Positions 1 to 7,833 are shown, counted from the stretch's first letter. The stretch: DNA of 64,000 bases from Planococcus shenhongbingii (GCF_030413635.1 NZ_CP129235.1:558001-622000), one strand, 5' to 3'. Numbers and translations are program-made. Notes: generated by a model from the sequence alone, not told the origin.

Positions 1-8
1 ATAGCTAT

Positions 9-204
9 GATATTCCGCAAAACAGCTGCGCTTGCCGCGGGCGAGCGCCAAGCCTCCTCAGCCGCTTCGCGTCTTGCGGGGTCTTGGCTGTCTCGCTATC
101 CCGCAGGCAAGACATTAGCCGAAGCCTGCGAGGCTAAGTCTTTGCGACGAAGTGCGCAGCACTGCAGGAGCAGTACGGTTTTCTCCGCTGTTTTGCTTCA
201 TATC
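9..204. repeat. MITE-like repeat, copy 1
   Basis: About 196 bp, GC-rich, almost the same as the element at 56453-56641. The ends form imperfect terminal inverted repeats: the left end GATATTCCGCAAAACAGC pairs with the complement of the right end, GCTGTTTTGCTTCATATC, with three mismatches. The interior holds shared blocks such as GCCGCGGGCGAGCGCCAAGC and a TTTGCGACGAAG stretch. Reading frames across it are only a by-product of its composition. There is no transposase, so if it moves it would be non-autonomous. I could not define a target-site duplication. Confidence 0.75.
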
Positions 205-262
205 TTTCGATGCTTTTGTTAAAAGGATAATCAGCTTTATGTTTTTCCTTATCCAAATAACT

Positions 263-394
263 CTAGCTGAAAGAGTGGAAGGCGGCGACTCCAGCGGGAC
301 AGCGCGAGCTGAAGACCCTGGACTGAACGTAGTGAGGGAAGCGGCTGAAGCCGTGTCCGCGGAAAGCGTCCGCCTGAAACGATTTCATCAGCTG
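263..394 (+). repeat. GC-rich intergenic repeat (family B), copy 1
   Basis: About 130 bp running from GTGGAAGGCGGCGACTCCAG to GGAAAGCGTCCGCCTGAAAC. The same boundary blocks appear in opposite orientation at 10209-10335, while the interiors differ. It lies directly downstream of the fumarylacetoacetate-hydrolase gene (which is on the minus strand), where it could fold and act as a transcript end. No transposase is present. Confidence 0.65.
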
Positions 395-406
395 CTCAAA
401 TAACTA

Positions 407-1360
407 TTACGCGTTAACTAGAGTAGTTGCTGCAGTAGCAACTTTGTTTTCAAGTGCGCCGACTTTGTCGATTTCGATGCGTACAACATCTCCGTCTTTC
501 AAGAATTGCTGAGGTTTCATCGCGACTCCAACTCCACCAGGTGTACCTGTCAATACAACATCGCCAGGCTCAAGCGTCATCAGATTAGATAGGAAAGAAA
601 CTAATTTCTGAACAGAGAAGACCAGGTTAGCTGTATTTGTTTTCTGGCGAACTTCTCCGTTTACAGTCAAGACAACATCCAAACCGGACGGATCTTTCAA
701 TTCGTCAGTAGTAACAAGGTAAGGACCCATTGGTGCAGAGCCGTCTACTGTTTTACCTTGCAGCCACTGCAACGTGCGGCGTTGAATGTCGCGGTAAGTC
801 ACATCGTTTGTGATCGTGTAACCGGCTACATAATCCAGCGCATCTTCTTCAGAAACATTGCGTGCTTGTTTGCCGATAACGAATGTGAATTCTGCTTCGT
901 AATCAAGCTGCTCTGAAATCGGGTAGAACGGGATATCATCTTCCGGACCTAAGATCGTGTTCGCGAATTTTGCGAAAATTACTGGATGAGTCGGCAATTC
1001 GCGGCCCATTTCCAAAATGTGTTCGCGGTAGTTGTGTCCGACACAAATGATTTTTCCAGGATTGATGACAGGTGCTTCCACTTTTACTTCTTCAAGCTTG
1101 TAAACAGCTTTTTGAGCAGATACAGAAGGATTAGCCAAGATGAAATCTACGGCTTCTTGCGCCAATTGAAGCGACTTTTCTCCGCCTTGATATAATTCAT
1201 CCGTTGTAGACGGCACATAAGCGTGTGCAATTTCTTTGTAACGATATTCACCAGCTGCCTGCAACTGCGCTTGGTAAGCTAAATTTAAGTCAACCACCTG
1301 CTCGTCTACAATTGCACCAGCACGTGTTAAGCCATTATGTGTATAGTTAATTAATTTCAT
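407..1360 (-). CDS. Fumarylacetoacetate hydrolase family protein
   Basis: A 317-residue cytoplasmic enzyme of the FAH superfamily, which hydrolyses or hydrates diketo acids late in aromatic degradation. The C-terminal catalytic domain starts near residue 100 (KIICVGHNYREH). The predicted divalent-metal ligands are present: E155 and E157 in DYEAEF and D186 in ITNDVTYRD. LTGTPGGVGVA near the C-terminus is the usual family loop. The ATG follows TAGGAGGTC. Next to an aromatic hydroxylase gene it could be a fumarylpyruvate hydrolase of the gentisate route, but 2-hydroxyhepta-2,4-diene-dioate isomerase and acylpyruvase members look much alike, so the substrate is inferred only. It is transcribed alone from a promoter with a candidate IclR operator. 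Confidence 0.85.
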   Translation of the reverse strand: MKLINYTHNGLTRAGAIVDEQVVDLNLAYQAQLQAAGEYRYKEIAHAYVPSTTDELYQGGEKSLQLAQEAVDFILANPSVSAQKAVYKLEEVKVEAPVINPGKIICVGHNYREHILEMGRELPTHPVIFAKFANTILGPEDDIPFYPISEQLDYEAEFTFVIGKQARNVSEEDALDYVAGYTITNDVTYRDIQRRTLQWLQGKTVDGSAPMGPYLVTTDELKDPSGLDVVLTVNGEVRQKTNTANLVFSVQKLVSFLSNLMTLEPGDVVLTGTPGGVGVAMKPQQFLKDGDVVRIEIDKVGALENKVATAATTLVNA

Positions 1361-1380
1361 GATAGACCTCCTAATTATCT

Positions 1381-1405
1381 AAATAGAATACTTAGTTCTC
1401 TATTT
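1381..1405. promoter_or_regulatory. Candidate IclR operator, site 1
   Basis: A 25-bp site with perfect 7-bp arms, AAATAGA and TCTATTT, around the core. Its 16-bp half ACTTAGTTCTCTATTT is repeated exactly at 2358-2373 in front of the hydroxylase gene. It begins 7 bp downstream of the -10 box of the minus-strand promoter, so a bound repressor would block initiation. The two IclR regulators in this cluster are the natural candidates to bind. Confidence 0.6.
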
Positions 1406-1412
1406 ATAGAAA

Positions 1413-1441
1413 ACATAAACCATTTGTACGTACATTGTCAA
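1413..1441 (-). promoter_or_regulatory. Sigma-A-type promoter of the FAH gene
   Basis: On the minus strand a consensus TTGACA (1436-1441) is followed by 17 bp and TTATGT (1413-1418). It lies 50-80 bp upstream of the FAH start codon, with the candidate operator between promoter and gene. Confidence 0.55.
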
Positions 1442-1476
1442 TACTTTTCGTAAATTTTCTGTTTCTTCTGAAAAAG

Positions 1477-2226
1477 TCATGTGGAATAATTGGATAGCTT
1501 TTTTGAAAGCGCAAGCATTTTCTGCGCATTCGGGTGGTGATGGTTTTGTGGAATCAGATTTTTATAACCAACTGCTGTAATTGCTGCTACTAATTCCTGT
1601 TGATGATTAAATACCGGCACGCTGCAGGATGAAATGTGTTCAATGAGCGGTTCTGTTTTAGCCGCGAACAAATGCTCTTTGACTTGTTCCATTTCTTTCA
1701 TGATGGCTAATTGTTCATGAACAGATAAAGTTTGACTGGATTGATTGATCCACTTGTTTAACTGCAGCCCTTCTTGGAACGCATAGAAAATATATCCTGT
1801 CGATGAAAGAAGCGGCAATGTGGTTCCATGCTGTGCGCCAATGTCAATTCCATAAGTAACGCTCCAGATTTCTTTTACCAGCGGACCGTCTATAGAAGGA
1901 AGTGCAATCAATGCGGTCAACCCTGTTTCTTCTGCGAAAGCTTTCATATACGAATCAGCGATCTCAATAAATGAGGTATCGCCTTGGGCCATATTGCCGA
2001 TTTCAATCAGCCTGTTGCCCAGCGTATATGTATGGGTTGCAGAATCACGGTGGAGAAATCCAGCTAGAGAAAGAGTGGTCAAGTATTTATGGATATTGCT
2101 TTTGGTCATATTCGTCAGCTGTTGGATTTCCGTGAATTTCATCGGCCTGCGTTCTTTCGCGATCATTTCCAGAACATCCAATCCATTCTGAAGCGATTGG
2201 ATAATTGCCGGCTTTCTTTCTTCCAT
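1477..2226 (-). CDS. IclR-family transcriptional regulator (1)
   Basis: A 249-residue regulator with an N-terminal winged helix-turn-helix (about residues 8-65; LQNGLDVLEMI followed by MTKSNIHKYLTTL) and a C-terminal IclR effector domain (PLVKEIWSVTYGIDIGAQHG; later SSCSVPVFNHQ). I start at 2226 rather than the longer in-frame ATG at 2265, because AAAGGAGGAAGAAGAA lies directly upstream. It is divergent from the FAD-dependent hydroxylase gene and adjacent to the FAH gene, whose promoters share an operator-like sequence. It is a paralogue of the regulator at 3629-4390. The effector is probably an aromatic acid by family precedent (inference). Confidence 0.88.
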   Translation of the reverse strand: MEERKPAIIQSLQNGLDVLEMIAKERRPMKFTEIQQLTNMTKSNIHKYLTTLSLAGFLHRDSATHTYTLGNRLIEIGNMAQGDTSFIEIADSYMKAFAEETGLTALIALPSIDGPLVKEIWSVTYGIDIGAQHGTTLPLLSSTGYIFYAFQEGLQLNKWINQSSQTLSVHEQLAIMKEMEQVKEHLFAAKTEPLIEHISSCSVPVFNHQQELVAAITAVGYKNLIPQNHHHPNAQKMLALSKKLSNYST

Positions 2227-2313
2227 TTCTTCTTCCTCCTTTCTGTTCCATCCCTTCGCAAGCATAAAAAAGAGAAAGAACTGATCAAAAAGATAGAAAA
2301 TTTATATTTCTTA

Positions 2314-2342
2314 TTGACAATCATAACAGAAAAGCTTAAAGT
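2314..2342 (+). promoter_or_regulatory. Promoter of the FAD hydroxylase gene
   Basis: TTGACA (2314-2319), a 17-bp spacer and TAAAGT (2337-2342). The candidate operator begins 7 bp after the -10, the same geometry as in the FAH promoter. Confidence 0.5.
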
Positions 2343-2349
2343 TTTCATT

Positions 2350-2373
2350 AATAAGAAACTTAGTTCTCTATTT
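2350..2373. promoter_or_regulatory. Candidate IclR operator, site 2
   Basis: Carries the exact 16-mer ACTTAGTTCTCTATTT at 2358-2373. The left arm AATAAGA is a degenerate form of the AAATAGA arm seen at site 1. It lies between the -10 box and the hydroxylase start codon. The 16-mer is oriented oppositely relative to transcription at the two promoters, as expected for a near-palindromic site. Confidence 0.55.
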
Positions 2374-2404
2374 GTGGATTAAATATATTTCTGGAGGTTT
2401 TCAA

Positions 2405-3604
2405 ATGGAAAAAGTAAGCGATATCATTATTGTAGGTGGAGGAATCGGCGGCTTGGCGACAGCGCTTTCAATTGTTCAGCGTACAGACAAGTCCGTAACA
2501 GTAATGGAACAAGCACCTGAATTTGGCGAAGTGGGAGCAGGAATTCAGTTAGGGGCAAACGCTTTATATGTGTTGGATCAACTTGGTGTAAAAGAAGAAA
2601 TCGAGAAAGTCTCAGTTTCTCCTAAACGCTTGGTCTTAAAAGACGTTTATACTGCAGAAGAGCTGGCAGTCTTAGATTTGACTGAAGGATTCCAAGAGCG
2701 CTTTAAACAGCCATACCTGGTATTGCACCGCTCAGACTTGCACCGTGTGTTATTCGAAGCATGTAAAAAATATGACCGTATCACATTCATGAACAATCAG
2801 ATCATCCAAACGGTTGAACAAGAAGAAGGCCAAGCGAGCGTTACAAACCAAAATGGCGAAACGTACAACGCGGAAGCTGTCATCGGTGTAGATGGCTTGA
2901 AATCAAATGTCCGGAAATTATTCTCTGATGATGAGCCGATTTGCTCTGAATACGTAGCTTATCGCGGAACAATTCCGATTGAAGAAATCACAGCAAAAGG
3001 CGATGTCGCGATGGACGATGTCATCATGTGGATCGGGCCGAACCTTCACTTGGTTCAATATCCGGTACGCCGCGGTGAACTTTATAACCAAGTGGTCGTC
3101 TTTAAAACATATGACTACAAACCAGATGGCGATTGGGGAACACCAGAAGAAATGGTAGAGCGCTTCAAAGGAGCTCATCCTCTTGTTGAGAAGGCATTGG
3201 AGTTTATTTCTACACAGTTCCGATGGGGAATGTTCGATCGTCTGCCAATCGAAAACTGGACAGAAGGCAACGTGACGTTGCTGGGCGATGCGGCGCACCC
3301 AATGCTGCAGTACTTGGCGCAAGGTGCAGCACAGGCACTTGAAGATGCTTTTGTCTTAGGGGAAGCACTGGAAACAGAAGCGACTTATAACGAAGCTTTC
3401 ACTAAATACCAGGCTGAAAGACTGCCACGCAGTGCTATGGTTCAAACGTCTGCACGCAAATGGGGAGAAATCATCCATGCAGAAGACGAAATCACAACAC
3501 TCTTGCGCAATACGATTTTCAGCCAGCATAAAGCAACTGACTATGAAGTAGCCGATCACTTATACAACTACTTCAATGTCCGTAAAAACGAAGTAAAAGC
3601 TTAA
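2405..3604 (+). CDS. FAD-dependent aromatic hydroxylase (3-hydroxybenzoate 6-hydroxylase/salicylate hydroxylase-like)
   Basis: A 399-residue class A flavoprotein monooxygenase. The N-terminal Rossmann motif IIVGGGIGGLATAL binds FAD (glycines at 11-16). VIGVDGLKSNVRK is the DG motif contacting FAD and NAD(P)H, and LLGDAAHPM near residue 294 is the second FAD motif, followed by AQGAAQALEDA. It should hydroxylate an aromatic ring with NAD(P)H and O2. Length and motifs fit 3-hydroxybenzoate 6-hydroxylase or salicylate 1-hydroxylase; sequence alone does not settle the substrate. The start at 2405 follows CTGGAGG. It is divergent from IclR regulator 1. Confidence 0.85.
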   Translation: MEKVSDIIIVGGGIGGLATALSIVQRTDKSVTVMEQAPEFGEVGAGIQLGANALYVLDQLGVKEEIEKVSVSPKRLVLKDVYTAEELAVLDLTEGFQERFKQPYLVLHRSDLHRVLFEACKKYDRITFMNNQIIQTVEQEEGQASVTNQNGETYNAEAVIGVDGLKSNVRKLFSDDEPICSEYVAYRGTIPIEEITAKGDVAMDDVIMWIGPNLHLVQYPVRRGELYNQVVVFKTYDYKPDGDWGTPEEMVERFKGAHPLVEKALEFISTQFRWGMFDRLPIENWTEGNVTLLGDAAHPMLQYLAQGAAQALEDAFVLGEALETEATYNEAFTKYQAERLPRSAMVQTSARKWGEIIHAEDEITTLLRNTIFSQHKATDYEVADHLYNYFNVRKNEVKA

Positions 3605-3610
3605 AAAATA

Positions 3611-3649
3611 AAAAAAGAGAAAGAGGGATCATTCCTCTTTCTCTTTGTA
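3611..3649. terminator. Hairpin terminator between convergent genes
   Basis: A perfect 13-bp stem (AAAGAGAAAGAGG / CCTCTTTCTCTTT) with a 7-base loop. The A-rich tract at 3603-3616 gives a long U-run on the minus strand, so it best terminates IclR regulator 2, whose last codons and stop lie inside the stem. It may also stop transcripts from the hydroxylase gene. Confidence 0.65.
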
Positions 3650-4390
3650 TCCATAGATTGCAGACATTTCTTTGCTCATTGAAACAATGCGTTGAATGAT
3701 TTCTGAATCACTTTCATGAGGGATATCTTCTGAGAAGCCGACGACAGAAAAAGAACCGATCAGTTCACGTTTATAGTTCAGGATTGGAAACCCGAGAGAC
3801 GATACATGGCGGATAAGAGGTTCGTAGGCGTATGTATACTGGCTATTTCTTATCTGTTTCATCTCATTCTGGAACTTGGAAATGTCGAAGTTTTCGATTG
3901 CTTGCTGCTCTTGTTCAATCCAGTTAGTCATTTCCATTGAATGGGCATAGGCGGCAAAGATTTTGCCGGATGCCGAATAAAGTGGCAGTTTGGTTCCTAC
4001 TTGCGCGCCGATATTCAGCCCGTAATTGGTATTCCAGATATTTGTAATAATCGGTCCCTCATTCACCCAAGTAGCGAAGAGTGTGGTCATACTGGTGATT
4101 TTGCTGATTTCTTTAAAATAGGGAGTCAACCTGTCGATAAAATCAGCATTTTGCAAAGCGGCAGTGCCGTATTGCAGGAATTTATAACCAAGAGAATAAG
4201 AACCGCGCCTTTGATCCCGGTACAATAAATCCAGTCGCGTTAATGTATTTAAGTATTTGTATAGATTGCTTTTGGAAATGCCGGTAACTTCTTGGATATC
4301 GGAAAACTTCAATGGAAGATCGCTTTGCGCAACGGCATCAATAATTTGAATTCCCAAAGCTAATGAGCCAATTGTTGAATTGCTGGACAT
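3629..4390 (-). CDS. IclR-family transcriptional regulator (2)
   Basis: A 253-residue paralogue of the regulator at 1477-2226, with the same plan: winged HTH (SLALGIQIID then ISKSNLYKYLNTL) and an effector domain (IITNIWNTNYGLNIGAQVG, then SSLGFPILNYKRE). GAGAGG lies 10 bases before the ATG at 4390; an in-frame ATG at 4399 is too close to that site. It is convergent with the hydroxylase gene and divergent from the DinB gene, so it probably controls the latter or acts with regulator 1 (inference). Confidence 0.85.
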   Translation of the reverse strand: MSSNSTIGSLALGIQIIDAVAQSDLPLKFSDIQEVTGISKSNLYKYLNTLTRLDLLYRDQRRGSYSLGYKFLQYGTAALQNADFIDRLTPYFKEISKITSMTTLFATWVNEGPIITNIWNTNYGLNIGAQVGTKLPLYSASGKIFAAYAHSMEMTNWIEQEQQAIENFDISKFQNEMKQIRNSQYTYAYEPLIRHVSSLGFPILNYKRELIGSFSVVGFSEDIPHESDSEIIQRIVSMSKEMSAIYGYKEKEE

Positions 4391-4470
4391 GAAATTCATT
4401 CCTCTCTCTTTGTTTAGTTGCAAAGCATTAAAAATAACGGTTTACAACCGGAACTAAGGAGTATTTTACA

Positions 4471-4980
4471 GTGACTATTGAAAAATTGAAAGAAAGTGCA
4501 ACAAACATCAAATCAACGATCAGCCAAATGGTCAGCATATTAGAAACGACAGAAACATCTTTATTATATAAGAAGCCTTCTGCAGAAGAATGGTCAGTTA
4601 TGCAAATTGCCAACCATGTCATTGAAGCAGTAGAATTCTGGACAGCCGATTTGGAAGCGCTATTGATTGTTCCGGGTGCAAAATGGGGACGCAATCACGA
4701 ACATGTAAGACGTTTAGCAGCTGTTGAAGAAAAACAAGTGGAAGCTGTTTCAAAAGAAGAAGCCGTTCTCTGGCTGCAATCGCTTGTCCCTCTTACAGAA
4801 GATGCATTTGAGAAAGTTCAAGAAGAAGACTTAGCGAAAACTGCACCAAGCTATAACCCGAACTTCGACGGCAAACCACTATCGTTCTTGATTGACCATC
4901 TCATTGTTAAGCATATTGAAGGCCATTTAGGCCAAATGCAACGCCACTTAGAAAAAGTGCGTGTGCAGGAAGTAAAATAA
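4471..4980 (+). CDS. DinB-fold protein, putative thiol-dependent transferase/isomerase
   Basis: A 169-residue four-helix DinB-superfamily protein. The metal-binding histidine triad is intact: H49 (QIANHVIE), then H148 and H152 (KHIEGHLGQMQRH). It starts with GTG after AAGGAG. The superfamily includes bacillithiol S-transferases of Firmicutes and the mycothiol-dependent maleylpyruvate isomerase of actinobacteria. Beside a ring hydroxylase and an FAH hydrolase it could be a bacillithiol-dependent maleylpyruvate isomerase, but this rests on context; a general detoxification role is equally possible. Confidence 0.75.
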   Translation: MTIEKLKESATNIKSTISQMVSILETTETSLLYKKPSAEEWSVMQIANHVIEAVEFWTADLEALLIVPGAKWGRNHEHVRRLAAVEEKQVEAVSKEEAVLWLQSLVPLTEDAFEKVQEEDLAKTAPSYNPNFDGKPLSFLIDHLIVKHIEGHLGQMQRHLEKVRVQEVK

Positions 4981-5021
4981 GTTAATAAATTTCAAGTATA
5001 AACACATGCTTTTGCTTCAGG

Positions 5022-5057
5022 GCTGCCGAGAAAATCTCGGTGGCTTCTTTCATTTTG
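5022..5057 (+). terminator. Probable terminator after the DinB gene
   Basis: The stem CCGAGA-AAA-TCTCGG is extended by wobble pairs to GCTG/TGGC and followed by the loose T-rich tract TTCTTTCATTTT. It is moderately convincing. Confidence 0.45.
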
Positions 5058-5100
5058 ATGCCTTTATCAGTGAACAGTTGTTACGTATTCAACTACGAGC

Positions 5101-5145
5101 AACAAAAAGAATAAGCCGGCACCTGATAACAGATGCCGGCTCATG
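5101..5145 (-). terminator. Terminator of the metallo-beta-lactamase fusion gene
   Basis: The perfect stem GCCGGCA (5115-5121) / TGCCGGC (5134-5140) is followed on the minus strand by a T-rich tract (TTATTCTTTTTGTTG), just past the stop codon at 5164. Confidence 0.75.
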
Positions 5146-5163
5146 TTATTTTGAAACTGATAT

Positions 5164-6558
5164 TTACGGATTAATCACAAGGCCATCTTCAGCGGGCACG
5201 ATTTCTCCTTTGAAGTTCGCATCTGAAAATGCCTTCTTGACGTATTCAGTGTCTATTCCACCCAATCCAATATGGGTCAGAACAGCTTTCTTGGCCCCTG
5301 CATCTGCAGCCATTTTGGCGAGTTCTTCTGTAGTCGCGTGAGATCCTTCTAAGCCGTCCCTTAAATTTTTAGCTGCTTTTTCGGAAAGAGCTGAGAAAGT
5401 CCCGGTCATCATACCATCCAGCACCAGAATATCTGCACCTTTTGCAAATGGTGCAAGATTATCGGTATAAGCTAAATCTCCTGAAATTACGACACTTTGG
5501 CCTTCTGCCTCAAAGCGGTACGCATAGGTTGGAGCAGTATGCGGAACGGGAATAGCCGTGATTTTCACACCATCAAGTTCCAAGCTATGATGTTCTTCAG
5601 TGAAGTCGGTGATATTCACATTCGTCAGCGCCCCGTCTTTCGCCGTGCCTAAACTTGCACGGTACTCCAAATCTTTCTTAAAAAACTTAACGGTTGTGTC
5701 ATACAGTTCCTGGACTTGCGGCCCGACTAAATTAAGGGCTCTTCGTCCATCGGATCCTTGCCAACCGTCAATGAAGAACGTCCAGAAATCACCGTTATGG
5801 TCAACGTGTTGATGAGTGAACAGCATATTCGTAATTTTTTCGGCAGGAAGACCTAGCTCCAATAAAGTGCTGGTTGTATTGGCTCCACAGTCGACTAAGA
5901 AATATTTGTCTTTAAACTGAACCAAGGTGCTCGGGGAATTGCGGCCGATTTCCGTTAAGGGATTGCCTGACCCGACCGTGACGACGCGAAAGCCCTCTGG
6001 GACTGTTGCAAACGCAGAGGTTTTCCCTTTTTGCTGACCGGCTGAAGAACCATTGCTGCCTTTTTTATCTTTTATTTCCATGGCTTTCTCTTTCAATTGG
6101 CCAGTTAGTTGTAAAGCTTTCTCTTTTGCTTGGTCCAACTTTCCGGTGTCATCAGAATTGCCGCCCGAAATTTTTTCTTTCACTGTGCTTTGCAGTTCTT
6201 TCCCGCTTTTTGGAGCTGCAAGAAGTGCTGCGGCTGCGCCAACCAGTGCCCCGGTTATTACGCCTGATGTGAAACTGCCGCTTGAGCTGCTTTTGGCAGC
6301 ATTTGCTGTTCCGGCGATTTTTCCGGCCCGCTGAAGGCGTTCTTCTACTTCTTCGACAATTTCATTGATGCTGCGCCCACGGGTTTCCACGAGTGAGCCT
6401 TCTATACGCGAACCGGCGAAAACATTCTGATTCCGTACAACAATCGCGTCGTAATCGATTGCTTCTATTGTTCGCTTTACCATATCTGCCTGGTATCCTT
6501 TTTTCTTCAAGGCACGCTGAACGTCTGTAAAAGGATGTTCAACTGCAATTTTTACCAT
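5164..6558 (-). CDS. UPF0180-like / YtxH / metallo-beta-lactamase fusion protein
   Basis: A 464-residue protein with three regions. Residues 1-78 resemble the small YkuS-type UPF0180 proteins (KIAVEHPFTDVQRALKKKGY, then IVVRNQN). Residues 95-130 form a YtxH-like segment: a glycine/alanine-rich membrane-type stretch (GVITGALVGAAAALLAAPKSG) and then a charged coil to about 180. Residues 188-464 are a metallo-beta-lactamase-fold hydrolase with THQHVDH at 248-254, VPHTAPTY, the metal-bridging Asp in SGDLAYTD and LTHIGLGG near the end, closest in look to RNase Z/arylsulfatase-type enzymes. AGAGG precedes the ATG. It is a single gene between two terminators. The middle segment suggests membrane or envelope association. 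The reaction is unknown. Confidence 0.75.
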   Translation of the reverse strand: MVKIAVEHPFTDVQRALKKKGYQADMVKRTIEAIDYDAIVVRNQNVFAGSRIEGSLVETRGRSINEIVEEVEERLQRAGKIAGTANAAKSSSSGSFTSGVITGALVGAAAALLAAPKSGKELQSTVKEKISGGNSDDTGKLDQAKEKALQLTGQLKEKAMEIKDKKGSNGSSAGQQKGKTSAFATVPEGFRVVTVGSGNPLTEIGRNSPSTLVQFKDKYFLVDCGANTTSTLLELGLPAEKITNMLFTHQHVDHNGDFWTFFIDGWQGSDGRRALNLVGPQVQELYDTTVKFFKKDLEYRASLGTAKDGALTNVNITDFTEEHHSLELDGVKITAIPVPHTAPTYAYRFEAEGQSVVISGDLAYTDNLAPFAKGADILVLDGMMTGTFSALSEKAAKNLRDGLEGSHATTEELAKMAADAGAKKAVLTHIGLGGIDTEYVKKAFSDANFKGEIVPAEDGLVINP

Positions 6559-6724
6559 ATTATCAACCTCTTTTTTTATTTTTGTAATTTTATTCTCTAC
6601 CCTGAAACTGCCTTTTTTAAAACATTTTATCTCAGTGCACGAGGTCTATTCTTAGTACAGAGTTGAAAGTAAACCAAATTGACTTTCCCAATCACAATCT
6701 GTATATTAGGTTGCGAAGAAGTTG

Positions 6725-7174
6725 ATGGGAGTGAATCGTTTGAGTTCGAACTCTGAATTACAGAATTTAGATTTGATAGATTTATTGAGCGAACGGCATA
6801 GTTTAGTTCGTGGAATCTCGGAGAGAGCCTGGAACAGCCAAAGTGACATTTATATTTCGAACTCGGAATGGTATATCATGGCAAGGATTTATAAAAAGCA
6901 GCCGACCATTTCATATATCACAAAAAATGTTGAAATTTCCCGGCAGGCGATACATAAGTTCATCAAAAACCTGGAAGCCAAAGGGCTCGTTGAAATTAAT
7001 AATGTAGAGAACAACAAGAAAGAGAAGTGGATCCAGTTAACAGCATGGGGCGAAGGATGCTATGAAAAGAACGAAGGGCTGAAAGCCCAGCTGGAAAAAA
7101 GAATTGCTGATCAGATTGGTGTGGAACAAGTACAAGTCCTTAAAGACATCTTAAAATTGGATTGGGGTATTTAA
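6725..7174 (+). CDS. MarR-family transcriptional regulator
   Basis: A 149-residue winged-helix protein of MarR type: helical N-terminus, WYIMARIYKKQPTISYITKN, recognition helix ISRQAIHKFIKNLEAKGLV and wing VENNKKEKWIQLT. The start is uncertain: ATG at 6725 has a weak site (GAAG), while TTG at 6740 follows GGGAGTG at a good distance. MarR proteins are usually ligand-released dimeric repressors. The only exporter nearby is the MFS pump at 8043, whose promoter carries two palindromes. AGTAAACCAA is found both upstream of this gene (6668) and in the pump promoter (7891), so joint control is possible (inference). Confidence 0.8.
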   Translation: MGVNRLSSNSELQNLDLIDLLSERHSLVRGISERAWNSQSDIYISNSEWYIMARIYKKQPTISYITKNVEISRQAIHKFIKNLEAKGLVEINNVENNKKEKWIQLTAWGEGCYEKNEGLKAQLEKRIADQIGVEQVQVLKDILKLDWGI

Positions 7175-7194
7175 GCCGCCATCCCTGAAAATAG

Positions 7195-7236
7195 AAACCC
7201 CCGTCTGTCGAATCAAACGGCAAGCGGGGGTTTTTA
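7195..7236. terminator. Bidirectional terminator
   Basis: AAACCCCCG and CGGGGGTTTTT form a GC-rich stem with A- and T-tracts on both sides, between the convergent MarR and CarD genes. Confidence 0.85.
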
Positions 7237-7238
7237 AG

Positions 7239-7742
7239 TTACTGATTTTCATGAATCAGTTTTGTTGCCATTGCATTTATTTCTTCAAATGTCGTATTTA
7301 GAGAAATGGCTAACTCTTGAAAGAGGATAGACTGTGCAGTGTTCAAATATTTATGGTCTCGCTCATAAAGATTTCTGTTTTCCTTTTTAGCTTCTATCTT
7401 TTTACGCATCAGCGTATTGACCGCTCGGGCAATTTCTTTCCGGTCACCTGTATTAAGCAAGTCTGTAAAAAAGGCAAGGCGCTTGTTGGAGTTATCATTC
7501 CACTCCATCTCCGGCTCTTTAAATGTTTCAATCAGCTGCATCGCTTCATCTTTGTCAAGCATCTCAAGCATCACCACTTTATCATTGTCGACGGGTGTAC
7601 TGATTGTTACACGCTGGCTATTTTCCAATGGATGCAATTCGTAATACTGTTTGGTAATGCCTGAAACGGTCTTTTCGTTAATATCGTCAATTCTGCAAAT
7701 GCCGTGTACGGAATAAATAATCAAATCCCCAATATTAAACAT
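7239..7742 (-). CDS. CarD/CdnL-family transcriptional regulator
   Basis: A 167-residue CarD-like protein. The N-terminal RNA-polymerase-interacting Tudor-like domain (MFNIGDLIIYSVHGICRIDDI, about residues 1-65) is followed by an all-helical DNA-binding domain (LAFFTDLLNTGDRKEIARAV, then LYERDHKYLNTAQSILFQEL). Members bind the RNA polymerase beta subunit and modulate open-complex formation. AGGAGG lies just before the ATG. It is divergent from the MFS pump gene, and its promoter must lie in the same 300 bp that carries the pump operators. Confidence 0.9.
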   Translation of the reverse strand: MFNIGDLIIYSVHGICRIDDINEKTVSGITKQYYELHPLENSQRVTISTPVDNDKVVMLEMLDKDEAMQLIETFKEPEMEWNDNSNKRLAFFTDLLNTGDRKEIARAVNTLMRKKIEAKKENRNLYERDHKYLNTAQSILFQELAISLNTTFEEINAMATKLIHENQ

Positions 7743-7814
7743 TTGGTCCTCCTAACAAACATTCTCAATTCTTTTAGCAATCAATTCTTTTAATGATAAC
7801 AGAAAATTTTAAAA

Positions 7815-7833
7815 TTGTCAACTAAGTTGATAA
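7815..7833. promoter_or_regulatory. Palindromic operator 1 upstream of the MFS pump
   Basis: TTGTCAAC-TAA-GTTGATAA, seven of eight arm positions symmetric. It is one of two copies with centres 37 bp apart, in the intergenic region shared by the divergent CarD and MFS genes. Confidence 0.6.

Noticed and set aside
9..204. tRNA or rRNA fragment in the GC-rich repeat
   Set aside because: No cloverleaf, anticodon arm or TTC loop; the inverted ends indicate a mobile-type repeat.
7..403. Two overlapping reading frames of 71 and 83 codons at the left edge
   Set aside because: They run through the GC-rich repeat elements, lack ribosome binding sites and recur wherever the repeat occurs (for example at 56448).
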